Below, in pieces: positions 10,513 to 17,447 of a stretch of DNA of 64,000 bases; within the stretch, counting starts at the first letter, position 1; every line of letters begins with the position of its first letter. The position numbers and the translations under genes were made by a program. Origin of the DNA: Aphelocoma coerulescens (taxonomy: Eukaryota > Chordata > Aves > Passeriformes > Corvidae); NCBI RefSeq assembly GCF_041296385.1, contig NW_027183574.1, forward strand, positions 62,001-126,000, in the 5' to 3' direction. The notes under the pieces were generated by a model. That model ran no database searches. It saw nothing but the letters and a program-made list of their open reading frames with translations, and had not been told where the DNA came from.

Positions 10513-11871
10513 CTATATCTCAAAGATGGCCTTCATTTCGATGTCGCTCACAGTTTTCATATTCCCAGAATCTTTTGTTAGGCAATCATATTTATAAGGC
10601 TTTCCTGTTTCATCTTCCCCAACATCTCCCCCGTTCTGATGAACAACTAAGATATTAGATACAGTCCTACTCGTTATTTTTTGCACACACTGAAGCATAC
10701 AAGGTACTGCTACTAAAACTATAATTATTACTACTAGAATAATCAAGCCTATTTTACAGAGTTCCCTTAGCCAAGGTGCAAAGCTCCAATCATCAAACAA
10801 ACTGTCCAGCCAAGACGGGTCATCTGTTCTAATTTGGTTAGCTAGATCCTTTAGGTTTTGTAGCTGTTTGTGAATGGAAACAGAATGATCGGATAAGTTC
10901 ATACAGCATAATCCTTCAAAATCTTCACAGCCGTGCCCATGTGCTAATAAAAGATAATCAACGGCAGCTCTATTTTGTAAAGTGGCATGTCTGACTGCCT
11001 CTTCATCGGTTAACAGATCACTGATCATAGTAGAGGTGGCATTTACCTCCTTGCTGAGCCAACATCCCAACTTGTTTAACTGTTTTAAAGCAATTGAGGA
11101 GCTTAACTGAGGTAGAAAAATGCTTGCAACAATTGATTTTCCAGAGTTCCAAGGGTGGAAGTCACTATCACAGTCACTATCGTACTGATGTCCCCAGGAA
11201 GATCTGATCTTTCTGCTTTTCTTTTTGATTACCTCTTTGACACTGGGAGCAATAATTGTAAGTTGTCCCAGAGCACAAGGGCCACCATCTATTTTTGAAG
11301 GTATACCTTGCCAGGCCCTGTCTCCACAGATGAGCCAAATTCCTCTGGGGAATCGAATAGGAAGTTTGCTAAAACGATCTGCATGAGGTTCGTCATATAT
11401 AAGAAGCTTAACTTGACTACACCAAGAAGTTACATTGCTATAAGCTGGGTGATATGGGGTAACATTTAAATGGGGACCGTTTTCTCCTTGAAAGTGAAAG
11501 AAATAGCAGGTATCCATAGTTAACGAACCTAGGATTTCTAGCTCTTGAAGGTCAGATTTATCAATTTTAGAATTATCAATATAAGTTTGGTGTCTATGGC
11601 TGGGAGTTGGAGATACATGATGATCGTCATATGGCCAATACTTATCAAGAGTAATATTATCAAAACCTTCTGGAAGAGGTACTCCAACTAAACAGGTTGA
11701 AAAAGGTTTGTCAGGGCTTGTGTCAGATAGACAGATGGTATCGGAGCCTGCGGATTTGGCTAAAGCAACCCAGACATTTGTCTTTGGTTGATTCACAGGT
11801 AAAGCTTCACTACAAAAACTAAAACAAAAGAATAAAAGCAACATGCACGCGCGCAAATGAGAAAACTCCAT
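10513..11871 (-). CDS. env: Retroviral envelope glycoprotein, alpharetrovirus-type transmembrane subunit
   Basis: 452 codons from ATG at 11871 to TAG at 10513. This ATG is chosen over an in-frame GTG at 11901 because a hydrophobic signal peptide (about residues 10-20) follows it directly. The surface subunit is about residues 22-223 and ends in a basic, furin-like cleavage motif (about 216-223, RKIR). The transmembrane subunit has a probable internal fusion peptide (about 245-265) between C234 and C270, a CX6CC motif (C315, C322, C323), a membrane span (about 373-394) and a 58-residue tail with a YDCL sorting-type motif (428-431). N-glycosylation sequons are at 72, 136, 146, 277 and 325. The cysteine-flanked fusion peptide and CX6CC are typical of alpharetrovirus envelopes, which mediate receptor binding and membrane fusion at the cell surface. 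The surface subunit, about 200 residues, looks short for that group. No stop or frameshift is seen. The last 37 codons lie in the LTR. Confidence 0.9.
   Translation of the reverse strand: MEFSHLRACMLLLFFCFSFCSEALPVNQPKTNVWVALAKSAGSDTICLSDTSPDKPFSTCLVGVPLPEGFDNITLDKYWPYDDHHVSPTPSHRHQTYIDNSKIDKSDLQELEILGSLTMDTCYFFHFQGENGPHLNVTPYHPAYSNVTSWCSQVKLLIYDEPHADRFSKLPIRFPRGIWLICGDRAWQGIPSKIDGGPCALGQLTIIAPSVKEVIKKKSRKIRSSWGHQYDSDCDSDFHPWNSGKSIVASIFLPQLSSSIALKQLNKLGCWLSKEVNATSTMISDLLTDEEAVRHATLQNRAAVDYLLLAHGHGCEDFEGLCCMNLSDHSVSIHKQLQNLKDLANQIRTDDPSWLDSLFDDWSFAPWLRELCKIGLIILVVIIIVLVAVPCMLQCVQKITSRTVSNILVVHQNGGDVGEDETGKPYKYDCLTKDSGNMKTVSDIEMKAIFEI
10625..10632 (-). promoter_or_regulatory. Polypurine tract (plus-strand primer site)
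   Basis: GGGGGAGA on the minus strand directly abuts the 3' LTR start (TGTTGGGG). It is short and embedded in the env reading frame, encoding part of the cytoplasmic tail. Retroviral reverse transcription primes second-strand synthesis from such a tract. Confidence 0.75.
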
Positions 11872-11925
11872 TCTTTTCTTGAGCTGTTTTTGGCAGATCA
11901 CTTTCTTCTGGTGATTCTGCGCAGT
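11872..11925 (-). other. Gag-integrase/env junction
   Basis: 54 bp between the TGA that ends the fusion (11928-11926) and the env ATG. The stretch stays open in the same frame on both sides, so a single TGA separates the upstream fusion from env. A possible env splice acceptor is the CTGCGCAG/AATCACC site near 11919. A stronger pyrimidine-rich AG lies inside the signal-peptide codons but would remove the env start. Confidence 0.5.
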
Positions 11926-14442
11926 TCAGGTCTGGGTGCTTGCTTCCTGGCTTCCACTTGCAGAGTCACTGGCTGGTGTGGTGGCATCAGCAGGCTTTGA
12001 TGCGAGGTATGGCTTCACGTTTTTTGCTGGAACCCACTTGATTCCTTCACCTGTGGAAACACATGCAAACCCCTTCCCCCACATTATAAGATTGTATGGT
12101 CCTTCTATTTTTCCTGAGTCTAGATTTTTAATCAAAACTGGGGGGCGCTCTTTCAGTTTTGCTTTTTTGTTGTTCAAAAAATGTCTATAAATGGGGGGAT
12201 CAGGCTCTTCTGCAGAGCTATTCAAAAAATTGTAAACATACAAAGCCTTGTTCAACCTCCTTTGAGGTGTATCCTGGACTTCTCCCCCTCTCTGTTGATC
12301 TAAAATGCGTTTTAGGGTTTGATGTGTTCTTTTTAGGGTACTTTTTAGCAGTTGTTTAAGATACGGTGAGCAAATACCACTATCTCTTACAGCCCTTCTT
12401 AGTTCTTTAATTTCGTGAGTGGGGATGGGAACCCACGTTTTGGGACTGTCAGGCTGTTGGCTAGCTATCACAGGCTTAGCTAATAGACTTTCATCTTTAC
12501 AGCTTTGGAGTCTTATTTCATGCCAATCTGTTAATTGAGAATAATCTGAGCACTTTGGAGGATTTTTTGATTCAGAAAGTAGCGCTAACAAACTCTCAGA
12601 ACTCGTTTTCTCCTTATGGGTTGCAAGATCCCAGCCGCTCGCTGGCGGGACTCTGGGGCTCATTGCAAACAAATCTGGCTGCTTTTCAGGGTTTCCTGGT
12701 GTTAGATTTAAAGCATCAGCTCGGGCAGAGCGGCTCTCCGTCTTCCCTGCCACTGGAGCTGCACCACTGCCCTCCGTTCCCCCCCTGTTTGCGGCTTGTG
12801 AGGCGAGGCTGAGCTGCGCGGAGGGATGTTGCTGGGCGGCGGTAGCCGAGGGATACAGCTGTGCGGTGCCGGAGGGCCCCGGCGGGGGCGGCGATGGCAC
12901 TGCCGATCTCCGCGGTGGCGGGCGAGGAGGCGGGGGGGCCGCGAGCAACCGGCTCCGCGGCAGCGGGCGAGGGGGTGCGGGTGGCTCTATTGAAGGCGAG
13001 GTGAAAGCCGTGGGGGGCGGTGGCGGAGCTAGTTCCGTGAGCAGTGCTGTGGTTGGAGAAGTGTGAGCGTGCGTGGGTTGCGCCATCAGGTCAACGTGGC
13101 GGACTGTGATGGCCGCTGTCTGTGTGTCGGGGAGAGCGGGAGGTGGCAGGGCTGTCCCGTCGGCAGGAGACGATCCCGGGGCTGCGGGAGGCGGGAGGGC
13201 CGGCGTGGAGGCGGCGGGAGTATGTTGCGGTGGGGCCATGGCGAACGGTGGGCCAGTCGGCGGCTGGACCGCGGCGTGCTGCCGCTGGGAGTTTGCAGGC
13301 TGGGCTGGTGTGGCTGCCGGCGCGGCGGTGCCAGGAGACGGGGCTGGAGCAGCGGCAGGCACGGGAGAGGCAGCAGCCATCTGTGTAGGCGCTGCAGCGC
13401 CGGCACCAGGTGGCTGGCGGGGCTGGGGCGCTCCGTGTCCCACGGACGCGGACGGGACGTTGACCACCACCGGCGCCGTGTCGGTGGCGGCGAGGGGGAC
13501 CTGGGGGGCTGGAAGAAGGGTCGCCGCCTGGCTTTGCGGGGGGCCGGCTATGATGGTGGCTACAGCCATAACAGGCGCGGCTAGGGGAGCGGTAGGACCC
13601 GTAGGTGGCTGGGGAGCAGCCGCTGGCCCCGCGGGGCTATCGGCGGGGGGCGGGGCCGCGAAGGCGCTGGCGGACGGGGTGGGAGGAGCGAGGGACGGGG
13701 CCGCGAAGACGCTGGAGCCGAGGGCGGGGACCGCGGGAGCCGGGGCAGCAGGGAGGAACGGGATGGGGGGGGCGGGGATGGGGGGAGCGGTGGAGGGGGT
13801 CGTAGGGTCCGGTGGGACAGGGGTGACGGCTGCCAGGACAGCGGGGGCGGGGGGCGGGGCGGCACGAGTCAGTCGGACCGCGGCTACCGGAGCCGCGAGA
13901 GGCGGGACAGCAGGGACTAACGGGACCGTGGGGGTGGAGATGACGGGGGCGGTGGGGGGGGCGGTGGAGTCCGGTGGGGCAGGGGTGACCGGTGCAGGGA
14001 CCGCGGGGGGGTGTGGCGGGGCGGCACGAGACAGCTGGACCGCGGGTACCGGAGCCGTGAGGTCCGGCGGCGGGGCGGGGGCCGTGCCCGGTTGCAGGCT
14101 CGCGGCGGCAAGGGGGGGGCTCGCAGCAGGAGCGGGACCCGGCGAGGTGGCTGCTGCGGGCGGCGCCTTCGCAGCAAACAGCTCCACGAGCGCTCTGCAA
14201 GCCGGGACCAGCTCCGCGGCAGCCCAATCCCGGCGGGAGATATTATTAAAGAGTTTAACCCGAACTGTGTCCCAGAAGTCTCTTGTAAAGACGGCTGAAC
14301 GGTCAGCATTTGGGAAATTAATCAGAGTCCATTCTAAGAGGTTTTTTAGCTCCTGTTTAGGTAATTGACTTGGACCGGAGCTTAGTAAGTACTTAAGTTG
14401 TTTATAGAGATGTCTGTCATGGGCAGAGTGAGTTTGTCCCAT
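11926..14442 (-). CDS. gag: Gag-integrase deletion fusion (matrix, Ala/Pro-rich region, capsid start, integrase C-terminus)
   Basis: 838 codons from ATG at 14442 (A at -3, G at +4) to TGA at 11926. Residues 1-95 are a matrix-like domain starting MGQ, suitable for N-myristoylation at G2 and membrane targeting. Residues about 95-525 are an extreme Ala/Pro-rich region with a 54-residue tandem duplication (131-184 and 185-238) and two PTAP motifs (163-166, 283-286). Residues about 540-656 are less biased. A capsid N-terminus begins near P657 and stops at about 700. From about 702 the sequence is integrase: the end of the catalytic-core domain, then the SH3-like DNA-binding domain (about 764-812) with WGKGFACV and WVPAKNVKPY. 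Most of capsid and all of nucleocapsid, protease, reverse transcriptase, RNase H and the integrase active site are missing, so no enzymatic activity is expected. The frame is nevertheless open throughout. Whether the fused protein is made is unknown. Confidence 0.85.
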   Translation of the reverse strand: MGQTHSAHDRHLYKQLKYLLSSGPSQLPKQELKNLLEWTLINFPNADRSAVFTRDFWDTVRVKLFNNISRRDWAAAELVPACRALVELFAAKAPPAAATSPGPAPAASPPLAAASLQPGTAPAPPPDLTAPVPAVQLSRAAPPHPPAVPAPVTPAPPDSTAPPTAPVISTPTVPLVPAVPPLAAPVAAVRLTRAAPPPAPAVLAAVTPVPPDPTTPSTAPPIPAPPIPFLPAAPAPAVPALGSSVFAAPSLAPPTPSASAFAAPPPADSPAGPAAAPQPPTGPTAPLAAPVMAVATIIAGPPQSQAATLLPAPQVPLAATDTAPVVVNVPSASVGHGAPQPRQPPGAGAAAPTQMAAASPVPAAAPAPSPGTAAPAATPAQPANSQRQHAAVQPPTGPPFAMAPPQHTPAASTPALPPPAAPGSSPADGTALPPPALPDTQTAAITVRHVDLMAQPTHAHTSPTTALLTELAPPPPPTAFTSPSIEPPAPPRPLPRSRLLAAPPPPRPPPRRSAVPSPPPPGPSGTAQLYPSATAAQQHPSAQLSLASQAANRGGTEGSGAAPVAGKTESRSARADALNLTPGNPEKQPDLFAMSPRVPPASGWDLATHKEKTSSESLLALLSESKNPPKCSDYSQLTDWHEIRLQSCKDESLLAKPVIASQQPDSPKTWVPIPTHEIKELRRAVRDSGICSPYLKQLLKSTLKRTHQTLKRILDQQRGGEVQDTPQRRLNKALYVYNFLNSSAEEPDPPIYRHFLNNKKAKLKERPPVLIKNLDSGKIEGPYNLIMWGKGFACVSTGEGIKWVPAKNVKPYLASKPADATTPASDSASGSQEASTQT
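12329..12348 (-). other. Gag/integrase deletion junction with short direct repeat
   Basis: The switch from capsid-like to integrase-like sequence falls here (about codons 699-705). CTAAAAAG occurs twice on the coding strand, 12 bp apart (12348-12341 and 12336-12329). Such a short repeat would fit template switching or microhomology-mediated deletion, but the exact breakpoint cannot be fixed without a full-length relative. Confidence 0.55.
13729..14052 (-). repeat. 162-bp tandem duplication in the Gag Ala/Pro-rich region
   Basis: Two diverged 54-codon copies, 14052-13891 and 13890-13729. They are aligned by LSRAAPP against LTRAAPP and by the following PAP...VTP.PPD pattern. Together with very high local GC this suggests the region grew by repeat expansion. 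Confidence 0.7.
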
Positions 14443-14458
14443 TATTGACCAGTATGAT

Positions 14459-14466
14459 ACTCACCT
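14459..14466 (-). promoter_or_regulatory. Major splice donor candidate
   Basis: AG/GTGAGT on the minus strand with the intron's first G at 14464, an essentially perfect consensus 22 bp upstream of the gag ATG. It is the expected place for the donor that makes spliced env mRNA. Confidence 0.75.
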
Positions 14467-15041
14467 AGATGTCGCAGGGGGCAGGGTCCTTAATCAGAAG
14501 TCCGTCGTGGGGGGCTGGCCAGGCTCTCCACACGGCGCTCAGGACGCTGCTGTCGGGTCCCTCCTCAGAGCTCCGGTTTCAGGCATCGCTTGGCAACGGC
14601 TTTCCGTGCTCGGGACCTCGCAGGTGTCTCCACTCAGAGCTCCAGCGCGGGCGGTGCTGAGCAATACCCGCCTGTGCTCGGGCGCGCGGCTGGATCCCTC
14701 CTAAGAGCTCCGGTCTGCACTGCTTAGCAGCGTGTCCGTGCTCGAGGGGTACCACGGCAAACTTCCTCAAAGAGCTCCAGGTAACCGCTGCGCAGCAGTG
14801 GCCGTCTGTGCTCGAGGACTGCCAGGCAATTTCCTCCCTCCGAGAGCTCCAGGTAATTGCTACGAAGTAACGGCTCCCCGTGCTCGAGGGCTGCCTCAGC
14901 AGAGTTATAGAGCTCCGGCTTTTACGCTGCGCAGCAACGGTATGCCGTGCTCACGACACGTTCCAGGTGGCTATAACTGGTCTTTTAGTTACCGTCCATG
15001 GCGAAGTCTCTCACAGGTGGAAGAAGCTGAATCAGGCCTTC
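14467..15041 (-). other. ERV 5' untranslated leader
   Basis: About 575 bp between the primer-binding site and the splice donor, with no long sensible reading frame. It is filled mostly by the six direct repeats; a weaker seventh copy may lie at about 14529-14567. About 65 bp next to the primer site (14976-15041) show no repeat. Confidence 0.7.
14568..14975 (-). repeat. Six imperfect ~68-bp direct repeats in the ERV leader
   Basis: On the plus strand, units begin at GAGCTCC at 14568, 14637, 14705, 14772, 14844 and 14910 (spacings 69, 68, 67, 72 and 66 bp). Each holds a palindromic GAGCTC, a central GC-rich near-palindrome (GCTGCGCAGC at 14787 and 14926; CTGCTTAGCAG in unit 3; TGCTGAGCA in unit 2) and a GTGCTCGAG or GTGCTCG-like box. 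They sit between the primer-binding site and the splice donor, in the untranslated leader. The location suits packaging or genome-dimerisation signals; that role is inference. Confidence 0.8.
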
Positions 15042-15059
15042 ACTCACGTTTGGGCGCCA
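15042..15059 (-). promoter_or_regulatory. Primer-binding site, tRNA-Lys-like
   Basis: TGGCGCCCAAACGTGAGT on the minus strand begins three bases after the 5' LTR. The first ten bases match the complement of tRNA-Lys(1,2) 3' ends used by many class II retroviruses; one extra A shifts the remainder. Alpharetroviruses use tRNA-Trp, so this contrasts with the envelope type. Confidence 0.7.
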
Positions 15060-15062
15060 GTT

Positions 15063-15894
15063 TGTCGAAATTGATGGCGATGATGGTGATGAGGGTGTGG
15101 GTTCGGTCGGGCCCGGCTGGAGATGGACGGCGACGAGAGATCTCTATAAGCAGGTCTTTGGAGCATGCAGTTTATTGCAGAGGGCGTGGGTACAGGGGCA
15201 CTGCTTAGAGCTGCCAGCTGCAGCTCCAAGCAGGCCCAAGGTGTAAGAGAGGGAGAGAGAGTGAGCGAGAGAGCTAGAGCAAGAGGCTGAGAGCTAAGAG
15301 TGTAAAGAGCAAGAGAGACAAACGAAGAGGAGAGCTGAATTAAGAGGAAGAAGAAGAGCAAGAGAGTTACTAAGAGAGCTACTAAGAGGAGAAGAGCATT
15401 ACTAAGAGAGCTACTAAGAGAGTTACTAAGAGCGTTACTAAGAGGAGAAGAGCATTACTAAGAGGAGAGGAGTTAAGAGAGCGAGGAGCTTGTTACAATA
15501 CAATAAATCATCTTCTGTAGTGAATATTCTAATTCTCAGTAGCCAATCTAATACAAGGTACAAATCCTATAGCATTTACATACAGCCTATAAGAGTTCTT
15601 ACATTACCATAGAGTGTTACATTTTAACTTCTAAAAACTACTCTTTGGACCCCTTCTGCTGAGCTAGTAGGGTCTGCTCTGACCCTTGGACCTGTCTGCA
15701 AGCAGAGGGTATTGTTCAATCAAGAGGGGATTACCTTCAGCCGACTATACCATTGTTTTCCAGTTGTTCAGTAACTAAGACTCTATATCTCAAAGATGGC
15801 CTTCATTTCGATGTCGCTCACAGTTTTCATATTCCCAGAATCTTTTGTTAGGCAATCATATTTATAAGGCTTTCCTGTTTCATCTTCCCCAACA
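15063..15894 (-). repeat. ERV 5' LTR
   Basis: 832 bp, collinear with the 3' LTR at an offset of 5270 with two mismatches (15324, 15744). It carries the poly(A) signal at 15176-15171 and a copy of the env tail codons in its U3 (15894-15783), which here have no coding role. It should hold the proviral promoter, but no TATA box stands out; a reversed CCAAT (GATTGGCTA) lies in U3. Confidence 0.95.
15171..15176 (-). promoter_or_regulatory. Poly(A) signal copy in the 5' LTR
   Basis: AATAAA identical in context to that of the 3' LTR. In a provirus this upstream copy is normally suppressed or skipped. Confidence 0.6.
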
Positions 15895-15899
15895 ACAAA
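15895..15899. repeat. ERV target-site duplication, right copy
   Basis: ACAAA directly after the terminal CA of the 5' LTR, matching 9788-9792. A six-base duplication does not fit (CACAAA against ACAAAG). Confidence 0.92.
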
Positions 15900-17447
15900 G
15901 GTTCTCCTGGGAGCCACGGGTCACAAAGCACCGTGGGCTCTGTGCAGCCCCGCTGTGTCACAATGGCCGCTGGCTTCCACGAGCCCCCGCAGTGTCCCAG
16001 TGGGCCCCGTGGCTTTAGGAGTGGGTGGCTGGGAGTTGGTGCCAGCGGCTGGGGGAGCAGCAGCAGGGACTGTGTGTGGACAGTGCCATGGCCACTTGTG
16101 TGGCCACTGGTGTCTCTGTGCCAGGCACAGCCGTGGTGTGTAACACCGGCTCTGGGTCCTTTGGCTGTGCAGGTGGCAGTCACGGCCTGGAGCAGGGCTG
16201 CTCCCGGGGGACAGCCTGGGGCAGGAGGCTGCTGGAGATTCATTCCCCACACTCCTTGTCATGAGGTGCTCAGAGTGATTGGAAAGGCTGTTGGCAGCAG
16301 GCAGTTCTCTGGGTTCAAGCTGTGGAGCTGTCAGCGGGAATGCAAAGGCCAAGCTGGTGAGCCTTTTGTCCTGGTGCCTTTAGTGTGTGAGCAGTCCCTG
16401 GTGCCGTTGTCTTTGGATCCTGAGTGTGGGAGAGGCAAGGCTTAGGATGGTGCGTAGAGCTGAGAAGGAAAGTGCCGAGAGCAGCGTGTGTGCTGCTGCT
16501 TTGAGGGGTGCAGTTGAAGTTGTAGGCAGCAAGAGCTTTCTCAGCTGGCCCTTTTGTGAGCTCTGCTTTTGCCAGATGACTTCCATCTTACCCTCTTACC
16601 ATCTTAGCCTCTCATTTTTGCATATCCCAAACCCCCTTCCAAACATCCAGCAGCTGCTTGTAAAGAAGAAGTCCTAGAACAAAAAGCCAGTGCTGCCTTT
16701 CATAGCCCCTTTGCTGTCTATGAAGTAGAGGAAAGAAGCTAGTGAGACGCACTTTCTTTCTCAACTCCATAGAGCGCATCCTTCTCTCAAGGTGGCAGAG
16801 TCCTTGGCGGAAGTGAAGCATCTGCAGCTGCAGTTCAGACTGAGAGATGTGCCAGGACAGGAAACATTTGCTGACCTTCCCTGTTCCCTGTGCAACATGA
16901 TTCTCGCATCCCAGTCACTTTCACATACCTTCGGTATCCCTGAGTCCAAGCAGCTAAAGCTCACAGAGACAGAAGTGTCAGGAAGGAAAACGTTGCAAAA
17001 GCACCCCCTTCTCTTATCAGCATATAAATTGTGCACAACAGGCTGCGGCACCGAACCTTCCTTCTCAGATAGACATGCCATCACACTTTTCACTCTTGCA
17101 GCTCGGTTGAAAAGCTCCAGCAGCTGCTCCTGCAATAGCAAAAGGTTCTAGAAGTGAAAGCCAGTTTGGGGCTGCACCTTCTCCTTGCCGCATGTAAGCC
17201 ACACCAAACTCCCTGATGCACTCTGTCCTCCCCTTCTCAAAGGAGTAGACGGTGGCATCAGGACACACCTGTGTCCCAGCAGCTGGGTGCCCAGCCGGGA
17301 GCAGGAGCAGGGCTGGGGCTGCTCCCAAAGTTGCCCCGCCCCAATGCCAGAGCCGGACATATGCTGAGGGGGGGCTGGATCAGGCTTTATTGTCCAGCTG
17401 CATGCCAGGAGTGAGCACAAAATCTACCTGCATTCTCTGCAGCATGC
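15895..17447. repeat. Macrosatellite monomer 5, right part
   Basis: Continuation of the interrupted monomer. Removing the ERV and one target copy (6107 bp) restores exactly 2268 bp. A substitution at 15902 (T for C) lies three bases from the target copy. A private T at 17131 (CTCCTGCAATAG) is shared only with monomer 23. Confidence 0.95.

Larger units (their letters stand above)
9793..10624 (-). repeat. ERV 3' LTR
   Basis: 832 bp. On the minus strand it begins TGTTGGGGAAG (10624) and ends TTTCGACA (9793). It contains AATAAA at 9906-9901, a hairpin just upstream of it at 9938-9956 (7-bp arms, 5-base loop), and a pyrimidine-rich stretch (on the minus strand) with repeated CTCTTAGT motifs at about 10099-10195. 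Its first 112 bp encode the end of env. It differs from the 5' LTR only at 10054 (T against G at 15324) and 10474 (G against A at 15744). No clear TATA box was found near the expected start of R. Confidence 0.95.
9793..15894 (-). mobile_element. Endogenous retrovirus, internally deleted, with alpharetrovirus-type env
   Basis: A 6102-bp provirus on the minus strand with two 832-bp LTRs (TG...CA ends), a 5-bp target duplication, a tRNA-Lys-like primer-binding site, a leader, a Gag-integrase deletion fusion, env and a polypurine tract. The matrix, integrase C-terminus and Lys-type primer site resemble class II (betaretrovirus/ERV-K-like) elements, whereas the envelope transmembrane part is alpharetrovirus-type. 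The element lacks most of gag-pol and could only have moved with helper functions, unless the deletion happened after insertion. The LTRs differ at 2 of 832 positions. It occupies one monomer only, so it arrived after the array had been amplified and has not been spread by homogenisation. Confidence 0.93.

Noticed and set aside
11872..11901. Env start at the upstream GTG (11901)
   Set aside because: GTG is not a usual start in vertebrate mRNA; the ATG at 11871 directly precedes the signal peptide.
13073..14368. Plus-strand frame of 431 codons opposite gag
   Set aside because: It is the Gly/Ala-rich shadow of the GC-rich Ala/Pro region of Gag on the other strand.
9788..15900. Six-base target duplication
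   Set aside because: The bases are CACAAA on the left and ACAAAG on the right; compared with the empty site only five bases, ACAAA, are duplicated.
15848..16252. Minus-strand frame spanning the 5' LTR edge and the satellite
   Set aside because: It is a chance join of U3 and satellite sequence across the insertion point.
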